Notes: a model not told the origin generated them from the letters alone. Counted from the stretch's first letter, positions 9,962 to 21,959 are shown. The stretch: DNA of 64,000 nt from Dryocosmus kuriphilus (GCA_038277395.1 CM076194.1:107959708-108023707), one strand, 5' to 3'. Made by a program: numbers and translations.

Positions 9962-11785
9962 GGGCCTGGCTAATGTCTATTTAGAATTTAATTTTAAGAA
10001 AGAATGAAACCCACTTCAGGACAACAATAAAGTTATGTTTATGGCAATGGATGGATTATAATATTTGGAACGGGCGATCATCAATTGCCCATTTGGAACT
10101 TCCTGTCTAAAGTAAGTCTTTGTTGTAGGATTTTACAGTTTATAGTCTATACTGTCTTAATACTCATGTTTATTAAGGACGACTGAGTCGGTGCACTCCA
10201 GTTCCGCTCGTGACAAAAGTAATCATTTGCAATATAATTTTACGAGTATATTCAGTACTTTATTTTAAAGAACAAGGTAATTTCCCCATTTCCAAGTGTT
10301 TTAATGTATTTTCAAGTGTTCTTATGCATTTTAAAGAACCAATTTGGCCATTACCAAGTGTCTGAAGATAGAAGTACCCCACAACCCGCAACCCCTTTTC
10401 CAGCTGTTTAATAATATTTTTAACTTGACATTGAAAATTTACATCTCTACAAAGTTTTCTATATCAATATTAAGGAGTGTCAAGTCTTCCTTTGAAGCAT
10501 TCTCTCCTACCTGAAGATCCCTTGTGCCCAATTCGTGCTCGCCGAAAACTACCTGCCTCAGCTCTGTGCCGAATTCAGGTCTTAGATTCTGAGGGTGGTT
10601 GACCGTGTGCCGAATTCAGGTGCGCCCACTGAGTCTCGGAGTCTGAGTCTCAGGTACTTGCAATAAACGAAACAATTGTCTATGGAAAAGTGGTCGGCAA
10701 ACCTTGAGTACAGGACTTATGAACAAAGGGTGCCTCCTGTGGGAAGGGTCAGTTAGGTTAGGTGGGGGATGATAATGGACTTGGTCAAGGACTCAAAGTG
10801 CAAGCTCCTCAACTCACCACTTTTTCTCATAATTCGTCTTCAACTTCGAGTGAGGTGGTGCTTTTGAATTTGCTTGTGTTATCAGAAGTCTGTGCGCTTC
10901 TCTATCTAAACTCTAAGTCTCTAAGACTCTCAGGTAAGTGAATACAACTTCTTACTGATTTAAAATATGAATATGACTAAAGTCGTTCAGGAATACTGCG
11001 ATAAGAAATTCTACCCTTTAGGGGGCTCAGGCGATTTTTAGCAACATATAATTTAGCGGCAAGAAAAAAATTCGATTGGCAGCTTTTAGTTTATTTCATT
11101 TTATTTCACCTAGGTTTGTTGTGGCCTTTTTTTTTAAATTTTGATGCTTAAGTATAATAATTATACAGGACTCAGGGCTCATTTAGCACAAAAATTTATT
11201 AAATTATTTTATTTCGAATTTTGATTTTCAAAGTGCAAAAGTGTGGAAAAATATCTTATTTACATTATAAAATCGAGAACAACTTTATTCCTACATTGTG
11301 AAATTTTTTTATAATCGAATTAGACGTACTCGAAATTTAAACCACAATTTAAACCAAAATTTATTAATATTTTTGAAATTTGTCGACGGCAATCTGTTCA
11401 GAACTGTTGAAAGTACCACGATGAATTTTTGCAGATTTTTCATTTTTTTTTTTCAATAAAAAACTATGCTCCAAAGTTCACTGTCTTTAATAGCTGTCAA
11501 ATTTCCATACTTTTTATCACATTTTCAGATCTGTAAGCTACAAACGATTTTTTGGAATATCACTTTTTGGCTCATTAACGTACAACATTAGCACCTTTAA
11601 AATCATCCTTCTTTTATTTTGCTACCATTTTTCCTTCACTTACTTTTTCAACGTCGAAGCCAGAGGACTACTATTTTTACGTTGATAGTAGTGACAATAT
11701 AGACAATCTATTTCAAATCATGCAGGCCGGCGGCGGTGAAATGTTCAGAATTATATTTTTGAATTTCATTATTTTTTTATTTCAG
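9962..11785 (+). other. 5' untranslated region and first intron of hAT gene
   Basis: No coding sequence seen. A duplicated GTGCCGAATTCAGGT lies near 10567 and 10607. A strong splice donor, ACTCTCAG|GTAAGTG, is at 10933/10934; a matching acceptor, TTTATTTCAG, ends at 11785 directly before the transposase ATG. An 852-bp intron placing the ATG at the start of exon 2 is therefore plausible. Confidence 0.5.
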
Positions 11786-14038
11786 ATGAAAAGGGGAGCA
11801 TCAGCTCTGAGTCAATCGAAGCTAGATGGATTTTTCTCAAAAAATCTGAAAATACCTAAAACCGAAGAGGATTTGGAAGAATGTGACCAGAAAAATAAAG
11901 TTGCAACGGTGTCTTCATTCAATAAAGATGACAGCAAAGACGAAACTGAAGGAAGAATTTCATCTCCGCCTGTGAAAGAAACATTTGATGATCCTTCTTC
12001 GAGTGGCAACACACCTTTCCCCGATATTTGGTCCCAAGAGCAATGGATGGAAAGGAAAATAAGGCACGAATGGTTTTACTGCAAGGGAGGATTTTTAGGT
12101 TGTAATTCGTGCTCGAATTTAAAGTACTTAGGTGCAGAAAAAATGCAAGGTATGTTTATAAGTAAGGAATGGAGTAATTTTAAAGTGACTTATAGTGGAG
12201 ATACGCGCGAAAAAAAACCTAAAATCACTTAGAAATAAAATTTCTGTTCATCAATCGTCAGATGTACACAAAAAAGTTGAAAGTATTTTACAGGACGCTA
12301 AAGAAGAAAAATTTGAAACTTGCATTTCAAAAAATAACGCAAGGTCCGTAGAAACTACATGTAAAATTTGTAATATTGCGTACTATATAGCAAAAAATAG
12401 TCGTCCTTACAATGATCATCAAGATTTAATTGAATTGCAAATAAAAAATAATACAGATCTAGGCATCACTTTGCACAGTCGTTACAGTTAGACTGAAATT
12501 ATTGATTTTATAGCAAATTAATTTAAAATGAAACTAGGTAAAAGTTTGAAACAGAGAAATGTAAAAATGTCCGTAATGATAGATGAGTCAACTTCGATAT
12601 CTAAGAAATCAGCTCTTATTGTTTATATTGTAGTCGTTCTTGAGACAGTAGCTTCTAATATATTTTTAGATCTCATTGAACTTGAAAATCAGAAGGCTGA
12701 AACTATTGTTAACGCATTACTCTCCTGTTTGAAATCATATGGCATTGAAAACGATTTTCTCGAACAAAACTTGCTTTGCCTTGTTAGTGATGGAGCCAGT
12801 GTAATCCTTGGAAGAAACTCCGGCGTGGCGACAATGCTGAAGAAAATGTTCCCGAACATTATCGTTTGGCACTGTCTTAATCATCGACTAGAGTTAGCTG
12901 TTAGTGATGCTATTGCGGACCAGAATGCTATTAATCACTTTCAATCATTCATGGACATATTATATTCTTTATACAATCAGTCACCAAAAAATTCCAGAGA
13001 GTTAGAAACGATTGCTTCAGACCTGGGGATTCAAATTAAAAAAATAGGGCGAATACTAGGGTTAAATGGATTTCTAGTAGCTTCAGAAGCATTAAATCGG
13101 TGTGGAATAATTATCCTACACTTGAAAAACATTTCGAATCAGCTTCGAAAGATACTAAGAGAACGACATCTGAAAGAGCAAAATACACCGGCTTGCTATG
13201 TAGAATGCGATCAATAAATTTTTTGAAAGTTTGGCTCTTTTTTACGATATTTTAGAAGAACTCTCAGGCTTTCAGAAAATTTACAAAGTAGAGATTGCAA
13301 TGTATCGATGGCAGATAAATTTATCCGAAGAACGCTTTTTGTTTTGAAGACAATGAAAATACAGGGAAAAGAATTTGAAAAAACTAAAGAAGCGCGTATT
13401 TCAGAAGAAAAAATGAAATTTCATGGTATAATTTTAGAATCAAATAAGAAGGTCACTGCGATTAATAAGGAACAGTTCTTAACAAGTTTAATAAATTCAT
13501 TAACTAACCGTTGCTTTACGACGCAAGCATCTCATGTAAATAGCACTGAAAATGATGTACGAAAGGATGAATATGCTCAACTGTTAAAAGACATTAACAT
13601 TGTTTATCCTAATACCTGGCCAACTGATTTAGACGTTCTCTATGGCCAGGATTCTGTTTCAAGGTTGTGTTGAAAGTTTTCTTTACCAAAAAGACGAGTG
13701 ATTGAAGGTTTAAGAAATTTCATCGAAGAAGGTGTGGAAAACGAATTTCTGAAAATTTGAAACCACTTGTTAACTGCACAAAGACCTTGCCCTGCAGCTC
13801 AGCGGAATGCGAGCGGGGTTTTAGTTTAATGAATAACATTATAACACCACTGTGTAGTAGATTGCTTTTGAAACACGTTTCGCCCTTACTTTTCATTCAA
13901 GTGAATGGTCCACCGCTTCAAATATTTAATCCTTTAAGACATATGAAAACCCAGTGGGCACAAAAATTCAGGACGTCTTTACGACATCTTAAGGACAACT
14001 TTACGACGTCGCGAAGACGTCCTATGTCCGTGTCGTAA
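11786..14038 (+). pseudogene. hAT transposase pseudogene (KIAA1586/TTF-like)
   Basis: Encodes an insect hAT protein of the group often annotated as E3 SUMO-ligase KIAA1586-like. The N terminus MKRGASALSQSKLDGFF is followed by a TTF-type zinc-finger region (WFYCKGGFLGCNSCSNL). The core holds SVMIDESTSISKKSALIVYI, LVSDGASVILGRNSGV and WHCLNHRLELAV, and the C-terminal dimerisation region holds CSSAECERGFSLMNNI. Lesions: a frameshift in the A run near 12211-12218, stops at 12489-12491 and 12519-12521, a frame change near 13130 with return before 13308, a TGA at 13671-13673, a further frame change near 13757, and a MITE inserted at 13950. It cannot be active. A typical intact protein would be roughly 700 residues. 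Confidence 0.85.
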
Positions 14039-14187
14039 AGATGACTTAAAGACATCTTTGCGACATTAAAATGTCTTAAAGATGTCTTAAAGATATCTTT
14101 ACGACTCGGACATAGGACGCCTTCGCGACGTCGTAAAGATGTCGTTAAGATGTCGTAAAGATGTCCTGCATTTTTGTGTCCACTGGG
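13950..14187. mobile_element. 238-bp foldback MITE inside hAT transposase
   Basis: Starts CCCAGTGGGCACAAA and ends TTTGTGTCCACTGGG. Nearly the whole length folds on itself: the left arm (AGGACGTCTTTACGACATC, CGTCGCGAAGACGTCCTATG) recurs inverted in the right arm, around the centre ATTAAAATG near 14068. Within each arm short ACGTC/GACGT and TCTTTACGAC words repeat. Coding potential is nil. The insertion falls inside the last hAT domain and its reading frame resumes after the element. Confidence 0.9.
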
Positions 14188-14647
14188 AAGGTGGCTTTTG
14201 ATGCATTCATCTGCTACTGAAACTCGGTCGCGTCGCGTGAACCATGAAAATAGCCACGATTTTTCACAGAAGAGGGGAATATGGACATGTTTTGACTAAT
14301 CTTGTCTATGTTTGAACTTGTAAGGATTCTGATCTCAAATTGTGCAATACATATTGTATCTTAATTTTAAGTACATACATTAAAGAGAACACTAATCAAA
14401 AATTAAAAAGTCGTGTTTTATTTGAAGCTGATTTATACTCCATATATACCGCAAGGCCACTTTTTTTTTTAGGACTACACCACTGGCCGAAGGTGCCTTT
14501 TTTGGCCAAAGGTAGCCGAAGCCGAAGCTTTCGTCGGACACTAATCTTTACTTGCCCACTGCCCAGCACCAAACTAAAATAGGAGGTTAGGCGAAAACGC
14601 TTTAGAATTTACTCCGTATAGTCCAGTCATTATAGGGGGGTCACTTC
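14188..14647. other. 3' end of hAT element and spacer
   Basis: From 14188 the interrupted hAT C terminus continues for about 30 codons. 14465-14552 is the inverted partner of 9843-9961 (GGCCGAAGGTG, GGTAGCCGAAGCCGAAGC, GTCGGACACTAATC). The remaining 95 bp are unique. Confidence 0.55.
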
Positions 14648-15792
14648 GGAAAATCGAGATACCCAGTATATTACCACGTAAAAACTTGTATTTTGGCATC
14701 CTAAAACTTCTCTCAAAATTCACATATAATTGGATGACCGCAAGTTTTAAAGTCAGGGGTGAATGGTCACAAAAATCGATTTTTTCTACTTTTTTTGCAA
14801 ATGTCTCGGTTTCTATGGATTTTACGCTAATTGTATTTATTATCAACATTGTAGAGAATTATATTTTCTACAACTTTTGTATTTAACATTTTTTTATACC
14901 TTGAATTGTTTTCGAGATAGAGGGCGCAGAGCGCGCAGTCAGAGAATCATGTGAGGTCAACTGATGGTCCCGATCAAAAACTCGTATTATTAAGGTTATA
15001 AATCATTGCTAAATATATAATTATCATTATTTATTAACTTTTTTATTAAATTCAATCGTTCTTTCTAAGAATTCTAAAATTTATCAGAGAAGAAGAAGAA
15101 GAAGAAGAGAATTGAAATTAGAACTTGTTGTTCTCAAAATTTTTATTCTTCTTTATTAATTTTGACAATAATAAATGTATCGAATGACACTTTTAATAAA
15201 AACATTAATTAAAAATTTATTTCTTTTTTTCTTTATTTATTTAGAAAGTCATTAGTATAAATTAGATTAGAATTAAAATATCATTTAAGTATTCCTCAAC
15301 AATTTTTGAATTACATGACAAGGTAAGTGTTATTAAATAAATTGAAACTTAATTAAAAATAGATAAGTAACTAAAAAAAACATTGAATTTAATTAAAAAG
15401 TTAATAAATAATGATAATTATATATTTAGCAATGATTTATAACCTTAATAATACGAGTTTTTGATCGGGACTATCAGTTGACCTCACATGATTCTCTGAC
15501 TGCGCGCTCTGCGCCCTCTATCTCGAAAAAAATTCAAGGTATGAAAAAATGTTAGGTACAAAAGTTGTAGAGAATATAATTCTCTACAATGTTGATAATA
15601 AATACAATTAGCGTAAAATCCATAGAAACCGAGATATTTGCAAAAAAAGTAGAAAAAATCGATTTTTGTGACCATTGACCCCTGACTTTAAAACTTGCGG
15701 CCATCTAATTATATGTGAATTTTGAGAGAAGTTTTTTAGGATGCCAAAATACAAGTTTTTACGTGGTAATATACTGGGTATCTCGATTTTCC
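14648..15792. mobile_element. Large foldback element, ~410-bp arms, 325-bp loop
   Basis: Arm 14648-15056 is repeated inverted at 15382-15792. It starts GGAAAATCGAGATACCCAG and ends CTGGGTATCTCGATTTTCC, with matching internal words such as GACCGCAAGTTTTAAAGTC (GGCCGCAAG in the other arm) and GGGCGCAGAGCGCGCAGTC. The AT-rich loop contains an AGAAGAAGA run near 15090. Each arm carries the same 63-codon open frame (14763-14954 plus, 15484-15675 minus), which is a duplication effect and not evidence of a gene. No transposase is inside. Confidence 0.88.
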
Positions 15793-16310
15793 AAGATTTG
15801 CAACTAATTTGGCCTAAGATGACTGGACTAGTACCTCAATCAGAAGTGAAGCGAATGATCTTAAATAGAGAATGTCCAGGATAATTTAAAGTCTAAAGAA
15901 TAAAATTAGAAAACCAATGGTGTTTTTTTTAAAAACATCAATCGGTTAGTGATCCCTTCTAAACTATCATAAATTGGTGTTTCCTAAATGTTTGTGTGAG
16001 AAGTGCCAATTATGCTAAATTAGAGCAAATGTTATTTTTCAAACTGTCTTTTGCAGTAATTCAAGAAAAAATGCTCAAAATATTTGCTATAATTTGACAA
16101 GACTTTCAGCCAAGAATTTTGTGGTGGTTCAAACTTCTGGATCAAAGATGTGCATTTTAAGGAGAGAAATGAAACTTGGATTTTCAACCGAAGTTTACTT
16201 CCGAAGCTCACCCAATTAGATGGCGGACTTTTAAAAGGACTAATAGTAATGTCGTGATTGGAGTTGTCGTTGGCGCCACCGGTGAGCTTCTGGAGAACTA
16301 GCCGAAGAGA
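15793..16310 (+). promoter_or_regulatory. Upstream region of THAP gene with ATGGCGG motif
   Basis: AGATGGCGGAC near 16218 matches the YY1/AAGATGGCGGC class of core-promoter motif, about 95 bp upstream of the chosen start, in a locally GC-richer stretch (16200-16310). The rest of the interval is AT-rich with nothing recognised. Confidence 0.35.
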
Positions 16311-16984
16311 TTGAGGTTTTTTGGCAGGAGTTTCTTTACGTTGCAACAATGCAGGGAAAAAGACCCGCGAAAATATTGCATCGTCCCGCAGTGTAAAAAT
16401 GTAAAACGAGAAGGCCTTAGTTTTCATGTGTTTCCAAGTGATGCAAAGTTGCGAAAAAAGTGGATGGATGCATTAAAAATGAAATTATGCAACTCGACAA
16501 TGAAAGTTTGCAGCGATCACTTTAAATCGATTGATTTTCACCACAAAGGTAAGAAACTTTTCTCCTACTTGTATAAAAATCAACGATAATGCGCATTTCA
16601 TTTTTTACTCGCTTTATTGCAGTTTATCCAAGCCAACTTAACAGGCTTAAAAGCTGTGCCATCCCGAGTGAAGAAATACCTCTAACTCTTTTGAGAGATT
16701 TAAAGCGTAATAAGGCGCAAGATGAATCGAGAAATGTGAGAGCATTGAAAAGCTTGAAAATGTCAGAGGGAAGGTAACATAACAGAAACGTAAATTGTCA
16801 TTTTTTGTTTGTATTTGTGCTTCATTATTAATAGTAATTATTTTGCAGTACGAGTGCAGATGTTTGCATTGAAAACCAGATAAATCCAGAAGATAACCTA
16901 GACATGCAGGAGCTAGCACTAATTGTGAACGCTGCAGAAAACTTGATGGATTTTACACTTTTATTAAGAACATCGCTGCCGTGA
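16311..16984 (+). CDS. THAP-domain protein, three exons
   Basis: A THAP zinc finger is a C2CH DNA-binding domain shared by host factors and P-element-type transposases. Exon 1 (16311 to 16550) gives KYCIVPQCKN, then LSFHVFPSDAKLRKKW and VCSDHF, matching C-x4-C...C-x2-H spacing with the expected FP and W. The intron GTAAGA...TTGCAG is phase 1. Exon 2 (about 16622-16775) begins VYPSQLNRLKSCAIPSEEIP, equivalent to the post-domain AVPSIFLP segment. A second intron GTAACA...TTTGCAG leads to exon 3 (16849-16984), acidic, ending LLLRTSLP and TGA at 16982-16984. About 175 residues. The start is uncertain: the ATG at 16311 adds about 20 residues before the domain. No nonsense lesion is seen. It could be a host regulator or the detached N terminus of a transposase. 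Confidence 0.65.
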
Positions 16985-17233
16985 CAAGAAATGTCCAACG
17001 TCTCTGCAAGGACAATTGAATCGACCGCTTCTTTACGCAATTTTCCTCATTGTTGCTTTTTATGCGTGCAACTTAACATTTCTAGTGAATTGATGCCATG
17101 TCTGTAAAGTTAAACTAGACTTTTACGCATGTATTTAGTTCAAGTATACTTTCAATATTTATTTAAAATGATATTTATTTCTATTTTCACAGACTTTTTA
17201 AACAATATTGTTTATATCACTCAACAAATATAC

Positions 17234-17554
17234 TCAATTTTTTATGTAAAGAAGCGTTGCTGAAATGTGCTTACAGCAGTTTCCCGCCCCTGCCTTGCAC
17301 GTACAATTGCAATTTATTTCTCGTTTGTCAGTGATAAAACTTATAATAATTTGAATCACGTGAGCCTTCTCAGTCACATGGGACGTTTGAAGACACGAGG
17401 ATTCTATTATCAAACAATTCTCCGTCACTTTTGAAATGCCACCCGAAAAAAATAAAGGCGAAGAAATGAGGCACTCGCTTTCCATTTTCGACCTTTTCCG
17501 GTTTCCCAAAACTTTCTCAATACCATTATCATGTATTTCGAAAAGTCGCGACAT
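17234..17554 (-). CDS. SWIM zinc-finger protein, short or first exon
   Basis: A 106-residue minus-strand frame from the ATG at 17554 (context AAAAATGTCG). The N-terminal half (MSRLFEIHDNGIEKVLGNRK) has no family I can name. Residues 84-98 read CNCTCKAGAGNCCKH, a SWIM CxC...CxH zinc motif, followed by ISATLLYIKN and a stop. In insects such motifs often sit in longer proteins with a YqaJ-type nuclease part; that part is not visible in the 250 bp downstream. It converges with the THAP gene. It may be a truncated copy or an exon with a missed splice. Confidence 0.5.
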   Translation of the reverse strand: MSRLFEIHDNGIEKVLGNRKRSKMESECLISSPLFFSGGISKVTENCLIIESSCLQTSHVTEKAHVIQIIISFITDKREINCNCTCKAGAGNCCKHISATLLYIKN

Positions 17555-17850
17555 TTTTCATTGCACTTTTTCTTTAAATATTAATTAATTACCGAGCACG
17601 TGTTTCACACCATTCAAACATCAACCTCTTAGGCAGCTATATTCACCTTTCAAACCTCAATCTCTCCGGCAGCCATATTTAATTCTCGATACCCCCACTT
17701 TTCGACCCCTCCAATCGCGAGAGCAGAACTTGTGCTTTGCTGTGTCCATAGAGGCAGATTGGCCGGTAGAGGCGCGTCAATCGTCACTCTATAGTCTAAC
17801 ATTAGCAACAGAGTCAGAGGAATTTCCTATATTATTCCATATTTCCATAT
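17555..17850 (-). promoter_or_regulatory. GC-richer upstream region of SWIM ORF
   Basis: On the minus strand AATATGGCTGCCGGAGAG (near 17662-17680) and a weaker TATAGCTGCC (near 17632-17641) resemble the YY1-type ATGGCNGC promoter word. The region is richer in GC than its surroundings. Function is inferred from position and motif only. Confidence 0.3.
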
Positions 17851-19109
17851 TCAGTTTATTCATACTACAATACCAAATTAAGATATCTTAACACTCAAAC
17901 ATTTAATATAACGCTATAAATTACGATATTAGAAGAAAAGAAACGATAATTTGTATTTTTTGAGAGAAAAATAGAATGTTTCATTTTCAGAAAACCAGCT
18001 TGTATCTTAATAGTATTTTGTTCATAACTTATATAACTTATAACTTATCTAGTTTAAAAAGTACAATATGGAAACAAAAATTGGTATAATTTTTTAAACA
18101 ACCAAATCTCGAGAAAATCGTTGGCACCCCATCTTAAAAGTTTTCTCATGCCAAAAGGAAACTTCATACCAAATTTCATGCTTTTGTAACAATTTCATTA
18201 AAATTTAATTGCTCAGCTTAAACTATCTTTATATTTTATGCTTCAGTATTAGGCTGCTCCTTGTTTTTCACTTTTAGAAATTTTTTGCCGTCACCCCAGT
18301 TTTGTTTGAAGGCTAAAAAAATTATCTCCAAATTTGAGCCTAATTGCTTAAATATTAATTCGTGTCTCAAGGACTACGAAGTTTCCAATTGAATTTACAT
18401 GAGTGGATCGTCGCACGATCCAACCTTTGATTTTACGTGTTTTTTATAAGTAGGAAGGAAAAAATATAAGCTCTGAAAATAAGTTTAAGAAAATACATTT
18501 TTAAACAATTTAAATTCGTTAAAACATTAAAAATATTATTAAGAAATGAAATAGTACTTAAAAAGTAAAATTATTTCAATCTTTTCAAAAATGTAAAAAA
18601 AAAATTTAAACAAAGAAAAATTGTTTGACCAATTTTAATTTGTTTCAACATTTAAAGAGTATTTTTAGAAAACAAATGAGTAAGAAATAAAATGTTTCTC
18701 CTGCATTTTCTAGGTAAACTATATACTTGCACAAATAGTTATTATTTAAAAAATTGGGAAATTATTTAGACAAGTAGTTTTACTCTTATCATTTTTCCCA
18801 GATTAAACCAATGACTAAACTTCATAGTTTTTAAGGCACAAGTTAATATCAACTGATTTGGCTCAAATTTGAAGATCACTTTTTCAGGTATTCGAACAAA
18901 ACTGAGGGGCGAGAGGAACGAAATTCTAAGAAAAAATTCCACCAATAAGGCTAATAAGATTATTTTAATTTTTTTAAAACAAAATTTTGAATTTGGAAGG
19001 TACTACTTATTGTTTTCAAATACAAAGTAATGCAAGACAAAGTTTTATTATTTTTAGTTTTACTTATGATAAATTTACCTTTTCCGTCTTTCAATATACT
19101 TTGAAAACA
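17851..19109. other. AT-rich intergenic with degenerate repeats
   Basis: No gene seen. A degenerate unit around 18480-18720 (AAATATTATTAAGAAATGAA, TTTAATTTGTTTCAACATTT) recurs several times at 20190-20560, indicating a scattered low-grade tandem family. Confidence 0.5.
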
Positions 19110-19200
19110 GATTCAGCGTGGCTCAGATGGAAAAGTTCTTTGTACATATGTTCCAATACGGCAGCCAGCAAACAAGGCTGACGTGGGTTCGAATCCTAGT
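19110..19200 (+). repeat. tRNA-like SINE head
   Basis: GTGGCTCAGATGG (A-box-like) near 19118 is followed about 55 bp later by GGTTCGAATCC (B-box) at 19187-19197, with a short pairing stretch between. The flanking bases do not form an acceptor stem, so it is not a functional tRNA; a tRNA-derived SINE fragment is likely. Confidence 0.5.
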
Positions 19201-21139
19201 AGAGAAGAGCGAATAAACCTCGATTTCCCAGGGAAATTTGTTTTGTAAGCACTATATACAGTATAATGGACAATATTATTTTCACTACTTATACTCACTT
19301 ATTCACTTATTCTCACTCATACTTGGTGGAATCTTTTTAGAATTTCTTTGCTCTCACTCCCCTGTTTTCTTCTAATTCCCAAAAAAATAATCTCCCAATT
19401 AGAGTTAAATCGGGTAATATTAACAGATTCCTCAAAGGCCATGAAGTTTCACATTGATTTAACATGGGGAAAAGGCAGCTTTTTGTTAACCTAAGATTTA
19501 AAGACAGTGATATATTGCAAATAATTTAGTGTTTTAGTATCTTGTTCATAATTTGTCAGAGAATAAAAATCACTCGTAAATTTTCAACTTGCATGACTCA
19601 CTCTTATTGGTCCCCGTAGAATAACCCCATAAGTGACAAATTTGAATTTATGTAACACTACGGTTTATTAACGTTTTTTGAAAGATTTGTTTTATAAATT
19701 ATCATTAACCATTAATTAAAAAATACCTAGTAGTTTTTAACTGATTTTCAGTTATTTAAACAATTTTAATTAGATTAAACATTTGTTTCTTCAGGTAAGT
19801 CACGACGTGAATAAAATTTTTCTAGGTATTTTCTGTATATTTTGAGGTCTTTAAACAATAATAACAATCAATTAAGAAGCAGGATAGGCATTTTATTCAA
19901 GCAAATTTTGACAGATTATCATATTTTTATTTATTAATTTATTTTTTAACAATACTCTTAAATATTTAAATAAATCAAAATTATTTTAAAAATTGTATTT
20001 TGTTTAAATATCTAATTTTTTTGCCTTTTTTTCAAAGATTGTAATGTTTTTAGGCACTAATATGTTTTCTAAAAATTCTCTCAAATATTTAAACAAGTTG
20101 CAATTGTTTTAAACAAGCTTATTTTTTAACCAATTTTTATATTAATTTTATTTTATTGAATTTATGTGTTTTTATCGGCAGAAAGGAGAATGTTCTTTCT
20201 GAAAATGAAGTTAAGAAAATAAAACGTTCCTAAACATTTAAGAGAATTATTAGAAAACAAAGCAGTATCTCAAAATATTTCAATCTTTCAAAAAAATGGT
20301 AAAAATTAAATATTTAAACAAATTAAAATTGTTTTCATAACTTTAGTTTGCTGAAATGTTTAAGAGTATTCTTAGAAAACGAAATAATACCTAAAGAGTA
20401 AAAATGTTTTAATCTGTCAAAAAATGACAAAAATCAAATATTCAAACAAGCAACAACTGTTTGAGCAATTTTAATTTGTTTCAACATTTAAGAATATTTT
20501 TATAAAATAAATCAGTACTTAAGAATATTAAAAACTGTCGAAAATTTGGTGAAATGAAATATTTCTCCTGCTTTTTCTAGGTAGACTATATTGCTTATAC
20601 AGTATTGCTTACAATTACATAACTGTCAAATTTAATTCAAATAATATTTATTATTATTATATTAAATAACTTTTTAGATGCATCGTTACCAGATACCAGT
20701 ATTAAAAAAAAGATGCTGTCCCAACTCAATATCCAAACTGTAGATTTTGTAAGACATAGGTAGTTTTTATGTCACTTTTGCAATATCTTCATTTGTAATT
20801 ATTACATTGAAACGTATCTTAATATATACTTATTTTTACACAAATTAATCTGATATTTATTCTCAATGACCATAAAAAATTACCTTTCACACAAAATCTA
20901 ATAATTAATCTAATAAATTAATTTTTAACTTCCGAAATTTTGCTTCGTGAAAAATGTAACCTTATGTTCAATATGAAATAATAAATATATGTAACTGAAA
21001 AATTCAGTGAACTTAATAACGTAGTACTGGAACGAAGAATTAAATAAATAGATTGTAATTTAGTTTTAAAAACATCGACAACAGTTGAAATTTTGTAAAA
21101 AAAAGTTAGTGTGATTTGCTATGATTGCATTTAAAATAT
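19201..21139. other. AT-rich intergenic with ~120-bp degenerate tandem units
   Basis: Units at about 20190-20560 share CATTTAAGAG, TTAGAAAACAAA and TTCAATCTTTCAAAAAAATG words, three to four imperfect copies. Otherwise poly-A/T sequence with no gene. Confidence 0.5.
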
Positions 21140-21230
21140 ACATACAGAGTGACGATCGCAGCGCCACTGTTTTGCCCTTACCGCCGCGCCGCGCCGTAGG
21201 CACGGAATTTTTCTAGTCGCGACTCCTTCT
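21140..21230. other. Isolated GC-rich patch CCGCGCCGCGCC
   Basis: ACAGAGTGACGATCGCAGCGCCACTG followed by CCGCCGCGCCGCGCCG (21178-21193) stands out in AT-rich DNA. Related CAGAGTG plus GGCGCGGCG combinations occur near 8146-8203 and 26160-26195, so this may be a short dispersed element. Confidence 0.35.
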
Positions 21231-21959
21231 GATTTGAAACTAAAGAGAAATCTTCTATAAGGTTGTAGAAACGTCCAGAATGATATTATAATTTTCAACA
21301 TTTAAACTAAAAAACACTTATCATGAAGAACAACGAAAATTATGTCTACTGTCAAATAAGAAAATTATTTGAATAATTGTAAAATAAGATATTAGGAATG
21401 TGAGATTTAATTTTGTTTATATGTAAACATTTATTTAGTTTCCACAAAATTGAGTTCCCTCTTTAAGAATCGCATATAAATTGACAAATCATGGCTGTTC
21501 TAAAAATAACAATAATAGGTCAAAAGAAATTTAAGAAAATATGAATTATGATTCTAGGTAAATCGTATCAGACCAGTACTGCCGTAATTTGGAAGAGCGC
21601 CGTAACTGCAATTTGGATAAGTCCCTCGAGTCGCCTAACGTTAACTGCATTTATTTAGAATTTGGTTTTGACACAATAAGAAATGTGATTTGTTTTTTAA
21701 AAATTTCATATAATTTTGCAATTGAAAGCGCAATATATTATAGTATTATGGGATGCTCACGAAAGAATTCGTAATTTTCATAATTATGAAAAAAGAATAA
21801 TACTCTCCTTCAAATGTTGCAACACATTTTTTTTAAATTCTCGATATTTTTCAGTAAAAACTGGGAAAAAATAGTTTGGTTAAATTCTTTAAATGGAAAA
21901 ATTTCAAGTCATAACTCAGGTATTATGGGTTCAAAAATAGTACAAAACAGATGATAATT
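21231..21959. other. AT-rich intergenic, nothing recognised
   Basis: No gene or element terminus found. A short open frame at 21589-21774 has no recognisable feature. Confidence 0.5.

Noticed and set aside
14763..15675. Paired 63-residue ORFs as a duplicated gene
   Set aside because: They sit in mirror-image arms of a foldback; the identity follows from the inverted repeat.
16032..16427. 131-codon minus ORF opposite THAP exon 1
   Set aside because: The plus strand has the THAP motif with correct splice sites, so the minus frame is a shadow.
19110..19200. Functional tRNA gene
   Set aside because: A- and B-box-like words are present but no acceptor stem or proper anticodon arm forms.
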